17,360 nt of DNA from Deinococcus sp. (GTDB lineage: Bacteria > Deinococcota > Deinococci > Deinococcales > Deinococcaceae), in contig JAGLBF010000045.1 in assembly GCA_018260375.1 (NCBI GenBank), forward strand, positions 1 to 17,360. The letters are read 5' to 3'. Positions 1 to 6,729 of this stretch are shown one piece after another. The number at the start of each line of letters is the position of its first letter. Positions within the stretch are counted from its first letter, which is position 1. The notes beneath the pieces are model-generated. The model ran no database searches. It was not told the DNA's origin and was given only the letters and a program-made list of their open reading frames with translations. Position numbers and translations under genes: made by a program.

Positions 1-33
1 TTACTCGGTTCTCTACTGCCAAAGGAAGTCCCA

Positions 34-2793
34 ATGACAAGCACTGATACCACCCTCCCCCCAGGCACCTTGCCCGCTCAGTTTGACCCTGCTGCCACCG
101 AGCCGCGCTGGGCCAAAACGTGGTTTGAAGAACCCTTCCGCGCCGACGCAACCAGCGCCAAGCCCCCCTTTACTATCGTCATCCCGCCGCCCAATGTGAC
201 GGGCAATTTGCACCTGGGCCACGCGCTTGACAACACCCTGATTGACACCCTGATTCGCCACAAGCGCATGGCGGGCTATGAGGTGCTGTACCTCCCTGGC
301 ATGGATCATGCGGGCATCGCCACCCAGATGAAAGTGGAGCAGGGCCTGCGCGAAGAGGGCAAAACCCGCCACGACCTGGGCCGCGAAGCCTTTTTAGAGC
401 GGGTGTGGGCCTGGAAAACCCAGTCAGGCGGTACTATTTTGGAACAGCTGCGCCGCCTGGGGGTCAGCGCTGACTGGACACGCGAGCGCTTTACCATGGA
501 CGCGGGCCTGAGCAAAGCTGTACGCCACCAGTTTGTGCGGCTCTACCACGAAGGACTGGCCTATAGGGGCGAGCGCATGGTCAATTGGGATCCGGTAGCC
601 CAGACAACCCTCAGCGACCTAGAGATTGACCGCGAAAACCGCAAGGGCAAAATGTACACGGTGTCTTACAGCCTAGAAGACAGCAGTCTGGCGGCCAGCA
701 ACGGCGCAGCGGGCGAAATACTCATCGCCACCGTGCGCCCCGAAACTATTTTTGCTGACCAAGCCATCGCCGTACACCCTGAGGACAAACGCTTTCAGCA
801 CCTGGTGGGCCAAAAGGCGCGCATACCGCTGACTGACCACCTGATCCCCATCATTGCCGATGAGGCTGTAGAGATGGACTTTGGCGTGGGCGCACTCAAA
901 ATTACCCCCGCACACGCCCTAACCGACTTTGAAGTGGGCGAGCGTCATGGGCTGAAACATCCCAGCGTTATTGACCTGCACGGTCACCTGACCAGCGACC
1001 TGGTACCCGAGGCCTTTAGGGGCTTAGAGCGATTTGCAGCGCGCAAAGCAGTCGTAGCGGCCCTTCAAGAGAGCGGCGCGCTGATACAGGAGCAAGACCA
1101 CACCACGGCCATCGGCCTGAGTGAGCGCAGCAAAGCCCCTGTAGAGCCGGTGATCAGCCTGCAGTGGTTTGTCAATGTCAAACCCCTGGCCCAACAAGCG
1201 CTGACGGGCTTAGAGCAAGGCGAAATAACACTCACCCCCGAGCGCTACACCAAAGTCAACCGCGACTGGTTAGAGAACATCCGCGACTGGAATATCAGCC
1301 GTCAGCTGTGGTGGGGCCACCAGATTCCCGCCTGGTATGATGAAGAGGGCCGGATCTATGTGCCAGACGCACAAAACCCTGACCTAGACTGCGACCTTGA
1401 CCCGCGCTACCAGCACCTCAACCTGCAGCGTGACCCCGACGTCTTTGATACCTGGTTTAGCAGTAACCTGTGGCCCTTTAGCACGCTCGGCTGGCCCGAC
1501 GAGGGCAACGAGGACTACAGCAAGTTCTACCCCACCCAGGTACTGGTCACCGGCTACGACATCCTCTTTTTCTGGGTGGCGCGCATGGAGATGGCGGGCT
1601 ACGGACTGACGGGCAAGCCACCTTTTGAAACGGTGATGCTGCACGGCCTGTACCTAGACAGCAAGGGCCAGAAGATGAGCAAAAGCAAGAACAATGGCAT
1701 TGACCCCCTTGACCTCTTTGATCAGTACGGAGTAGACGCTTGCCGCTTTGCCTTTGCCTCACTGTCTACCGGCGGACAGGATATTAAACACGACCCCAGG
1801 CGCTTTGAACAGGGCCGCAACTTTGCCAACAAACTGTGGAACGCGACCCGCTTTGTTAAAATGCGCCTGAGCGAAGTGGCACAGGATTTGCCTTTACAAG
1901 ACCCCTTTACGCCTTATATCCGCACCGCCGCGCAGATGCCCACCGAGGCCAGTGAGCGCAGTCAAAGCCTGCTGTTACTGCTGGTACAGCAGCACCAAGA
2001 TAAGCTGAGCCTAGCTGACCGCTGGATTATCAGCCGCCTTAATGCCGTTACTGAGCAGGTGAGCGCCGACCTTGCCAGCTACGATATTGGTGCGGCGATA
2101 CGCGGCCTGTACGCCTTTACCTGGGACGAATACTGCGACTGGTACCTAGAAGCGGCCAAGCCCAACATGAGCGCCCAAAACACTGGCACGCTGGTGACCC
2201 TGAAGCTGGTGCTTGAGCACATTCTCAAGTTGCTGCACCCCTTTATGCCCTTTGTAACCAGTGAGCTGTATGAGTCGCTGGGTCACCGCCGTCAGCTTGC
2301 CGTGCATAGCTGGCCCTTGCCTGACTCCGTCCTACATGACGCCGAAGCCACCCACGCCTTTGACACACTGCGCTCGGCGGTCGCGAGTGCGCGCAGTCTG
2401 AAAAATGAGCTGGGCCTGTCGCCACAAGACCGCCTCAATGTCGCCGTACTGGGCGAACACGCCGCGCTAGTACAAGACAACACCCGCACCGTAGAAGGCA
2501 TTGCCAAAGTGAAACTGGTGCCCGCGCTAGAGGGCCGCACGCTCAGCCAGGTAGCCCCAGGGGTCACGGTACTGGCTCCGCTGGAAGGCACAGTAGACCT
2601 CGCCGACTGGCTAGGCAAGCAGAAAAAGCGCCTGGCCGAGCTTGACAAACAGATCAACCAGGCCGAGGGCAAACTCAGCAACGAAGGCTTTGTGGCCCGC
2701 GCCCCCGCCGAGGTGATCGAAGAAGAGCAGCGGCGCATTAAGGAATTTGGAGCGCAAAAAGAACGGTTGGAGGAGGTGCTCAAGCAGTTTTGA
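34..2793 (+). CDS. valS: Valyl-tRNA synthetase
   Basis: Charges tRNA-Val with valine in the cytoplasm (class Ia aminoacyl-tRNA synthetase). The 919-residue length is normal for bacterial ValRS. The N-terminal block PPPNVTGNLHLGH carries the HIGH-type ATP motif as HLGH at residues 60-63. The editing (CP1) domain lies between about 190 and 350. KMSKS is at 547-551, followed by the anticodon-binding helical domain. A C-terminal Lys/Glu-rich coiled coil (about 855-919) is the family's tRNA-binding arm. A Gln/Leu-rich stretch around 630-660 looks like a lineage-specific insertion. The ATG is preceded by AAAGGAAG with 5 nt spacing, a good ribosome binding site. The gene stands alone: the next gene is on the other strand, and a repeat element begins 28 nt after the stop. 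The promoter lies at or beyond the window edge. Confidence 0.97.
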   Translation: MTSTDTTLPPGTLPAQFDPAATEPRWAKTWFEEPFRADATSAKPPFTIVIPPPNVTGNLHLGHALDNTLIDTLIRHKRMAGYEVLYLPGMDHAGIATQMKVEQGLREEGKTRHDLGREAFLERVWAWKTQSGGTILEQLRRLGVSADWTRERFTMDAGLSKAVRHQFVRLYHEGLAYRGERMVNWDPVAQTTLSDLEIDRENRKGKMYTVSYSLEDSSLAASNGAAGEILIATVRPETIFADQAIAVHPEDKRFQHLVGQKARIPLTDHLIPIIADEAVEMDFGVGALKITPAHALTDFEVGERHGLKHPSVIDLHGHLTSDLVPEAFRGLERFAARKAVVAALQESGALIQEQDHTTAIGLSERSKAPVEPVISLQWFVNVKPLAQQALTGLEQGEITLTPERYTKVNRDWLENIRDWNISRQLWWGHQIPAWYDEEGRIYVPDAQNPDLDCDLDPRYQHLNLQRDPDVFDTWFSSNLWPFSTLGWPDEGNEDYSKFYPTQVLVTGYDILFFWVARMEMAGYGLTGKPPFETVMLHGLYLDSKGQKMSKSKNNGIDPLDLFDQYGVDACRFAFASLSTGGQDIKHDPRRFEQGRNFANKLWNATRFVKMRLSEVAQDLPLQDPFTPYIRTAAQMPTEASERSQSLLLLLVQQHQDKLSLADRWIISRLNAVTEQVSADLASYDIGAAIRGLYAFTWDEYCDWYLEAAKPNMSAQNTGTLVTLKLVLEHILKLLHPFMPFVTSELYESLGHRRQLAVHSWPLPDSVLHDAEATHAFDTLRSAVASARSLKNELGLSPQDRLNVAVLGEHAALVQDNTRTVEGIAKVKLVPALEGRTLSQVAPGVTVLAPLEGTVDLADWLGKQKKRLAELDKQINQAEGKLSNEGFVARAPAEVIEEEQRRIKEFGAQKERLEEVLKQF

Positions 2794-2821
2794 TAGGTAG
2801 GGTTGCGACTTGCACCCTGTC

Positions 2822-2957
2822 ATACGGATTCCGATTGATTCAGAACTGCACTGAATCAATCCGAGCGGACGCGAGTGGGAACAGCATACGAGTTTCGCGG
2901 TATGGAGCCGCAGGCGGCACTTTTCCGACTGTGGTGGAATTTAGCGGCAGTCCGTAT
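2822..2957 (+). repeat. MITE-like intergenic repeat, full copy A
   Basis: About 136 bp, bounded by ATACGGA at the left and TCCGTAT at the right. Just inside the left end an 11-bp perfect stem (2833-2843 with 2851-2861) closes a 7-nt loop. A GC-rich middle (GAGCCGCAGGCGGC) follows, then TTTTCCGACTGTGGTGGAAT. It aligns nearly gap-free with copy B (4056-4190, opposite orientation) and copy C (17236 to the window end). It has no ORF of its own. It lies between the convergent ends of valS and the small membrane protein gene, so it could affect 3' ends of transcripts, but no T-tract is present. Confidence 0.9.
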
Positions 2958-3019
2958 TAAACATGCGGTAAAAGAAAGCCAGCGGCAGACAGATAGATAA
3001 AAGGTATCTGATTAGCGGC

Positions 3020-3058
3020 CTAGAAGCACAGTCGGAAGAGTACCGACTGTGCTTCTAG
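3020..3058. repeat. Perfect 16-bp inverted repeat (hairpin)
   Basis: The arms CTAGAAGCACAGTCGG (3020-3035) and its exact reverse complement (3043-3058) flank a 7-nt spacer. The core CACAGTCGG / CCGACTGTG also occurs in the 135-bp repeat family, so the palindrome may be two inverted fragments of that element. It sits between the convergent 3' ends of valS and the 85-residue membrane protein gene and could act on either transcript. Neither side has a U-tract, so a classical intrinsic terminator is not supported. Confidence 0.75.
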
Positions 3059-3113
3059 AGAGCGGCGCCCATATTACACTAAATTAAAGTGCCTGCTAGC
3101 AAAAACGAATGCT

Positions 3114-3371
3114 TTAAATGCGGCGTGCTGCGTTTATTTGGCGTTTATTGTAGTTGCTTGCTGCCATGCCCGCCCAGAGCAGTTGTAGAGGCCACATGAA
3201 AAACAGGCCCACACCGCCCGTAAAAACCCCCACTAAACTTGTGAACACCAACATCACCAGGCCACCCAAAATGGTAGAATACATCATTCCAAAGGGGCCA
3301 AAGAAAAGGGTGAGTATCAGCGCCAACATCACACTTTTTTGGTTGATAACAACTACAGGAGGTTTTGACAT
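3114..3371 (-). CDS. Small two-helix membrane protein, unknown function
   Basis: 85 residues. A short polar N-terminus (SKPPVVVINQKS) is followed by two hydrophobic segments at about 14-34 and 38-66 and a basic tail (NYNKRQINAARR). The pattern FFGPFGMMYST with the following GG resembles a widespread family of small bacterial membrane proteins whose role I do not know. The start is supported by TACAGT ending 5 nt before the ATG, a leaderless-type promoter. terB lies 90 nt upstream on the same strand, so the two may be co-regulated, but each seems to have its own promoter. Function is not assigned. Confidence 0.8.
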   Translation of the reverse strand: MSKPPVVVINQKSVMLALILTLFFGPFGMMYSTILGGLVMLVFTSLVGVFTGGVGLFFMWPLQLLWAGMAASNYNKRQINAARRI

Positions 3372-3376
3372 GACTT

Positions 3377-3382
3377 ACTGTA
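3377..3382 (-). promoter_or_regulatory. -10 element, leaderless-type, for the small membrane protein
   Basis: TACAGT on the minus strand with 5 nt to the ATG at 3371. There is no Shine-Dalgarno between them. This matches the TANNNT pattern seen in front of several genes in this window. Confidence 0.6.
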
Positions 3383-3461
3383 GCAAAAGCTGATAATAAA
3401 AGTTCCTGTACCACTGCATTTACATGCATTCTACTTCATTCCAGCACAGCCAGAATCTATA

Positions 3462-3920
3462 TTAGGCCAGGCCAAACTCGGTGGGCTGTAGCTTAAGCGC
3501 GTAGATAATTTCTCGCATAACCCGCTGCTCATCACTGCTAAAGTCGCCATCAGCGTTGGCAATCACAACCGCCAATTGCACCACGGCGCGGGCTTCTTCA
3601 GGCTTGTTGGCTACGCGGCTCACCTTCTGGATCAGTTCTATCTTGCCAAAATCAAAGTCGCGGCTGATCACATCACAAAACTGCTCGTACTTACTGCGCA
3701 GGTCGGAGACATTAAAGGCCTTTAGCTTTTCACTGGTGGTAATAAACTGCGCCGTGCGGCTGCGCTCGGTTTGGTCAATTTTGCCATCAGCAGCAGCAAT
3801 AAGAGCACAAGCCGCCATCGTGGCGTCTGCAAATGCGGCGTTATTAAAGCGGTTCCAACCTTCCTGCGCCTGTGTGCTGGCCTGTTGTCCCATTTCCTTC
3901 AAACGGTCTAAAAATCCCAT
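3462..3920 (-). CDS. terB: TerB-family tellurite-resistance protein
   Basis: 152 residues, matching the usual TerB length of about 150. The N-terminus (MGFLDRLKEMG) and the C-terminal ending PTEFGL are the family signature. Two acidic helix-loop segments, IAAADGKIDQTER (about 46-58) and VIANADGDFSSDE (about 123-135), are the metal-binding DG-x(n)-E sites of the TerB/DjlA fold. TerB belongs to the Ter stress system, thought to link membrane and cytoplasmic stress sensing through metal binding. No terC, terD or terZ lies within the window, so this may be an orphan copy. I chose the ATG at 3920 because GGAGG sits 7 nt upstream. A longer reading to 3992 would add 24 residues with no family match. 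The membrane protein gene downstream is a plausible partner by proximity only. Confidence 0.9.
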   Translation of the reverse strand: MGFLDRLKEMGQQASTQAQEGWNRFNNAAFADATMAACALIAAADGKIDQTERSRTAQFITTSEKLKAFNVSDLRSKYEQFCDVISRDFDFGKIELIQKVSRVANKPEEARAVVQLAVVIANADGDFSSDEQRVMREIIYALKLQPTEFGLA

Positions 3921-3975
3921 ATTGGTGCCTCCATGAGCGTGTATGCACGCGCTTGAATGTGCTTGGTCTAGAGCC

Positions 3976-3981
3976 AGTATA
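3976..3981 (-). promoter_or_regulatory. Probable -10 element for terB
   Basis: TATACT on the minus strand, about 55 nt before the terB ATG, leaving a leader that carries GGAGG. No convincing -35 was found at 16-18 nt. Confidence 0.45.
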
Positions 3982-4055
3982 GCGCTTAGCACCCAGCATT
4001 TAGCCTTGCATGAACAAAGGATGCTTGACTACGGTTGAGGGGTTTGAGCTGTCTC

Positions 4056-4190
4056 ATACGGATTCCATTAAATTCCACCACAGTCGTAAAAGCGCCGCCT
4101 GCGGCTCCATACCGCGCAGTCCGTATGCTGTTCCCACTCGCATCCGCTCGGATTGATTCAGTGCAGTTCTGAATCAATCGGAATCCGTAT
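4056..4190 (-). repeat. MITE-like intergenic repeat, full copy B
   Basis: 135 bp, in reverse orientation to copy A. Its ends are perfect 11-bp terminal inverted repeats, ATACGGATTCC (4056-4066) and GGAATCCGTAT (4180-4190), with TA at each border. The internal hairpin is the same as in A. Over the middle (GCGGATGCGAGTGG through GGCGGCGCTTTT) it is identical to copy C at the right end of the window, which suggests recent spread. Copies A and B flank the terB and membrane protein genes in inverted orientation. Confidence 0.92.
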
Positions 4191-4191
4191 C

Positions 4192-4212
4192 ATAAGGATT
4201 CCGTTTAATTCG
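4192..4212 (-). repeat. Truncated repeat end abutting copy B
   Basis: Directly after copy B, ATAAGGATTCCGTTTAATTC matches the outer end of the same element (ATACGGATTCC followed by TTAAATTC) with few differences, then resemblance fades. This suggests a tandem or nested older insertion. Confidence 0.5.
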
Positions 4213-4293
4213 TTGTGCTCTAATTGCCCTAGTTGCCTGCCCTATGGCAAACTAAGAAGATATACTTATAAATAATTTTCCGTAATGCTTATC

Positions 4294-4406
4294 ATACGGG
4301 CTGCGCTAAATTTTGGTACAGCCCCAAAGGCACCACCTGCATTTCTATACCGGGCAATGCGTACCTTTTTCCTAGGCCCGTTGGCCTTCTTTTATTGCAT
4401 TTTCAA
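4294..4406 (-). repeat. Diverged repeat copy E (same family)
   Basis: From 4294 to 4363 it aligns without gaps to copy B (ATACGG, TAAATT, ACAG, CCTGC, ATACCG, GCGTA shared in order), with roughly one third of bases changed. The following part (GCGTACCTTTTT to CAACAG, 4358-4406) instead matches copies I (11803) and J (14752), which define a diverged subfamily. The remaining bases to the phosphoesterase stop (4407-4479) hold nothing I can name. Confidence 0.65.
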
Positions 4407-4479
4407 CAGAAAAATCACTGACCCGTCCACGCCCAGACGCTTTTGGCACAGGTCACAAGCCTTATGATCCGTAAGCCAG

Positions 4480-5403
4480 CTACAGCCCCACAAGTTCTAA
4501 CACCACCACTTCTGGCGGGCACAGATTGCGCAGCGGCAGCCCGCTGAGGCCCAGGCCACGGCTGACAAAACCATGTGCGCCCGTGTCACCCTGTATCCAG
4601 CCCTGAGCAAAGCGCTGACCGTATTCGCTGGGCACGCTGAGGGCGCCCACTACCGGCAAGCGCACCTGCCCGCCGTGAGTGTGTCCACTGACCATCAGGC
4701 CGCTGTCAGGGGGCAACAGTTGAGGGTCAAGGTTCATCAGGTAGTCAGGGTTATGGCTCATGAGAATACGGGCCGCGCCACTCGGCGCCTGAGCAAACGC
4801 CTGCACCGCGTCGCTCGCGCCCCACCACCAGTCATCTACGCCGCCTACATACAAATCGGGGCGCAACAGGCGACCTTCCTCACGCAGTATGTGTATACCC
4901 TGCTCGCCCAGCGCAGAAGCAAAGGCCGTTCGTTGCTGCTGCCAGTTGCCCGGCGGCTCAGGTTGCAAGAGCCGTTTGTACAGCCCAAAACTGCCATAAT
5001 CGTGGTTGCCCCACACGCCATAGGTACCCAGCGGCGCCTTCAGACGGCCCAGTTCTTGCAGGTACTCAGCAGGCAGGCCCTCCCACAGCCGCACGTCCAC
5101 AAAGTCACCCAGCAGCAAAAACACGTCGGGGCGCGTGCTCAGGGCCAAGTCTACCCAGCCACGCACCTGGGGCAAATGCACCAGATGACCGTAGTGCAAA
5201 TCGGTCAGCAGCGTTACGGTTACTGGCGTGTGCAGCCCGCGCAGTGCACGGGTTTGCCGCACCACCTGCGCGGGCGCGTAGGCCTGCGCCACTGCCGCAC
5301 CGCCAAAGCCTAGCGCCGCGCCCAGCCCTAGCCCCGCGCTGCGCAAAAACGCCCGGCGCTCAGGGTGAAAATCAGGAGAAACAGGCGTCATGACAGGCGA
5401 CAT
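4480..5403 (-). CDS. Metallophosphoesterase, YkuE-like, Tat-exported
   Basis: 307 residues. RRAFLRS at 16-22 followed by a hydrophobic Ala/Gly/Leu stretch (23-40) is a twin-arginine signal, so the folded enzyme probably acts outside the cytoplasm. All calcineurin-like metal motifs are present in order: DLH (D68, H70), GDFVD (D100), GNHD (N133-D135), SHNPD (H217) and GHTHGGQ (H241, H243). The family binds two metal ions and cleaves phosphoesters. The closest described type is YkuE-like and is associated with cell envelope phosphoesters. The exact substrate cannot be told from sequence. The start at 5403 is supported by TAAACT ending 6 nt upstream (leaderless pattern). It is divergent from infC. 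Confidence 0.9.
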   Translation of the reverse strand: MSPVMTPVSPDFHPERRAFLRSAGLGLGAALGFGGAAVAQAYAPAQVVRQTRALRGLHTPVTVTLLTDLHYGHLVHLPQVRGWVDLALSTRPDVFLLLGDFVDVRLWEGLPAEYLQELGRLKAPLGTYGVWGNHDYGSFGLYKRLLQPEPPGNWQQQRTAFASALGEQGIHILREEGRLLRPDLYVGGVDDWWWGASDAVQAFAQAPSGAARILMSHNPDYLMNLDPQLLPPDSGLMVSGHTHGGQVRLPVVGALSVPSEYGQRFAQGWIQGDTGAHGFVSRGLGLSGLPLRNLCPPEVVVLELVGL

Positions 5404-5409
5404 ACCCGC

Positions 5410-5415
5410 AGTTTA
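5410..5415 (-). promoter_or_regulatory. -10 element, leaderless-type, for the metallophosphoesterase
   Basis: TAAACT on the minus strand with a 6-nt spacer (GCGGGT) to the ATG. No Shine-Dalgarno is present, and no strong -35 is visible. Confidence 0.65.
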
Positions 5416-5492
5416 CGTAAGTGGATATTGAGTAAGGTGTGTACTACAAATGCCCGTTGAGGAGTCACTGCGCACGTTCATCTTATCTTCAC

Positions 5493-5519
5493 AGGTCATG
5501 ATCTTGCCCATCATGACCT
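5493..5519. promoter_or_regulatory. 10-bp inverted repeat between divergent promoters
   Basis: AGGTCATGAT (5493-5502) and its exact reverse complement (5510-5519) surround a 7-nt spacer. It lies between the phosphoesterase promoter and the infC promoter, about 50 nt upstream of the latter's -10. It is therefore probably not in either mRNA and is more likely an operator than an attenuator. No protein is known to bind it. Confidence 0.5.
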
Positions 5520-5571
5520 TGCCAGGAGTGGTAATTTGTAGTGTTTCCGTGCAAGGACAGTATGTTAATGC

Positions 5572-5577
5572 TATACT
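5572..5577 (+). promoter_or_regulatory. Probable -10 element for infC
   Basis: TATACT, overlapped by the palindrome CTGTACAG at 5576-5583. It would give a leader of about 75 nt before the proposed infC start. The -35 region is weak. Confidence 0.5.
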
Positions 5578-5600
5578 GTACAGATGCCATAGTAGGCAGG

Positions 5601-5659
5601 CCGCCCCGTCCCCGTACAGACTGTACGCCGAGCGACAGGGCGCGGCGGAGGTGATAAAC
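5601..5659 (+). promoter_or_regulatory. Structured infC leader with strong ribosome binding site
   Basis: GTACAG-A-CTGTAC (5614-5626) is a perfect palindrome. Outside it, the C-rich stretch starting at 5601 (CCGCCCC) can pair with the G-rich stretch at 5638-5650 (GGGCGCGGCGG), which runs into the ribosome binding site GGAGGTGAT (5647-5655). Such pairing could hide the site. Pairing was judged by eye. Autocontrol of infC through its own start codon is known in other bacteria. Confidence 0.4.
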
Positions 5660-6376
5660 ATAGCGAAAGAGCATAAAGTCAATGAGCAAATCCGTGTTCG
5701 CCAGGTTAGACTGATCGGTGCTGAAGGTGAGCAAGTTGGCATCATAGATACCCGCGAGGCCATGCAAATGGCGCGTGACGCACACCTAGACTTGGTGATG
5801 GTTAGCCCTCAGGCAGTTCCACCGGTTTGCAAGTTACTGGATTATGGTCGTTTCCGCTACGAACAGCAGCAAAACGAGAAGGAAAACCGCAAGCGTGCGC
5901 GTACTCAGGAAGTCAAATCTATCAAGTTCCGCGTCAAAATTGATGACAACGACTTTAAGACCAAAACCAACCACGTGAAGCGTTTTTTACAAGAAGGTCA
6001 TAAGGTCAAAGTGACTATTATGTTTCGTGGTCGCGAGCGCACGCACCCCGAACTGGGTGAGCGAATTTTGCACCGCGTAGCCGATACCCTGAGTGACATT
6101 GGGCAGCCCGAAAGTCCGCCCAACATGATGGGTATGGACATGAACATGATTATGATTCCCAAAGTGGTGACCAAGCGGGCTACTGCCGATGACGTGCACG
6201 GTGATGATCTGCCAGGTGATGACATGCACAGTGATGAAGCCCAGGCAGATACGCAAGCCGGCGCTCAGACCAACCAGGTGGAGACCAGCAGCGAGCCCCA
6301 GCCCACTGAACAGCCTGATCAGGCTGGCAGCGAGCAGAGCAAGAAGGCTGAACAGCCCGGAACTGCTCACGCTTAA
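5660..6376 (+). CDS. infC: Translation initiation factor IF-3 (probable ATA start)
   Basis: IF-3 binds the 30S subunit, prevents premature 50S joining and checks start codon and initiator tRNA. The N domain (about 5-80, VNEQIRVRQVRLIG, PPVCKLLDYG), the Lys/Arg-rich linker and the C domain (about 88-169, IKFRVKIDDNDF, FRGRERTHPELG) are complete. About 70 residues of acidic, Gln/Ser/Pro-rich tail follow, as in other Deinococcus IF-3. No ATG or well-placed GTG or TTG exists at the family start. GGAGGTGAT at 5647-5655 is followed by AAAC and ATA (5660), giving MAKEHKVNEQIR, which lines up with Thermus IF-3. GTG at 5651 lies inside the ribosome binding site and is less likely. The same frame is open back to 5450, but that stretch has no IF-3 similarity and includes the promoter. 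The usual partners rpmI and rplT do not follow. Confidence 0.93.
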   Translation: MAKEHKVNEQIRVRQVRLIGAEGEQVGIIDTREAMQMARDAHLDLVMVSPQAVPPVCKLLDYGRFRYEQQQNEKENRKRARTQEVKSIKFRVKIDDNDFKTKTNHVKRFLQEGHKVKVTIMFRGRERTHPELGERILHRVADTLSDIGQPESPPNMMGMDMNMIMIPKVVTKRATADDVHGDDLPGDDMHSDEAQADTQAGAQTNQVETSSEPQPTEQPDQAGSEQSKKAEQPGTAHA

Positions 6377-6403
6377 ACGGCCCACCCCCGCGTAAAACGC
6401 AAG

Positions 6404-6431
6404 CCTCCGCCCAATGTAGCGGAGGTTTTTT
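6404..6431 (+). terminator. Intrinsic terminator of infC
   Basis: Stem CCTCCGC (6404-6410) pairs with GCGGAGG (6419-6425) across an 8-nt loop and is followed directly by six T (6426-6431). It lies 28 nt after the infC stop. Confidence 0.92.
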
Positions 6432-6433
6432 GT

Positions 6434-6439
6434 TACAGT
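6434..6439 (+). promoter_or_regulatory. -10 element, leaderless-type, for the glutaredoxin gene
   Basis: TACAGT with 6 nt to the ATG at 6446, starting 2 nt after the terminator T-tract. A -35 would fall inside the terminator loop region. Confidence 0.65.
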
Positions 6440-6445
6440 AGGCAT

Positions 6446-6718
6446 ATGGCTACCGACACCAACAAAGAACCCGTCATCATGTACACCACCAGCTGGTGCC
6501 CTGACTGTGGAGCAACCAAGCGCGCCCTGAGCAACAAAGGTATTCCCTATACCGAAATCAATATTGAAGAGGTAGAGGAAGCTGCCCAAAAAGTGATGGA
6601 AATCAATGGCGGCAAACGCAGTGTGCCTACGCTGATTTACGGCGACGTGGCACAGAGCCTTAGCGGATTTTCACTTGTAAAGCTCAATGACTTTTTATCC
6701 AAGGCCGGGCTGAATTAA
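6446..6718 (+). CDS. Mycoredoxin-like glutaredoxin
   Basis: 90 residues with a thioredoxin fold of glutaredoxin size. The active site is CPDC at residues 18-21 in YTTSWCPDC. The cis-proline motif SVPT and the NGGKRSVPT block closely match mycoredoxin-type glutaredoxins. It should reduce disulfides or mixed disulfides between proteins and low-molecular-weight thiols. Deinococcus is known to use bacillithiol rather than glutathione, so a bacillithiol partner is a reasonable inference. The start follows a leaderless promoter that abuts the infC terminator, so it is transcribed separately from infC. A repeat-containing gap of about 390 nt follows. Confidence 0.88.
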   Translation: MATDTNKEPVIMYTTSWCPDCGATKRALSNKGIPYTEINIEEVEEAAQKVMEINGGKRSVPTLIYGDVAQSLSGFSLVKLNDFLSKAGLN

Positions 6719-6729
6719 GCTGGGCACAA

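Noticed and set aside
3435..3461. Possible further repeat fragment (ATTCCAGCACAGCC)
   Set aside because: Short match to the right end of the repeat family only; too little to separate from chance.
4573..5313. Plus-strand ORF of 246 codons opposite the metallophosphoesterase
   Set aside because: Shadow of a gene with all catalytic motifs on the other strand.
5450..5659. Open frame upstream of the IF-3 core, giving a 308-residue protein from ATG 5450
   Set aside because: The extension has no similarity to IF-3, spans the likely infC promoter (TATACT at 5572) and the 10-bp dyad, and a strong ribosome binding site marks a start at 5660.
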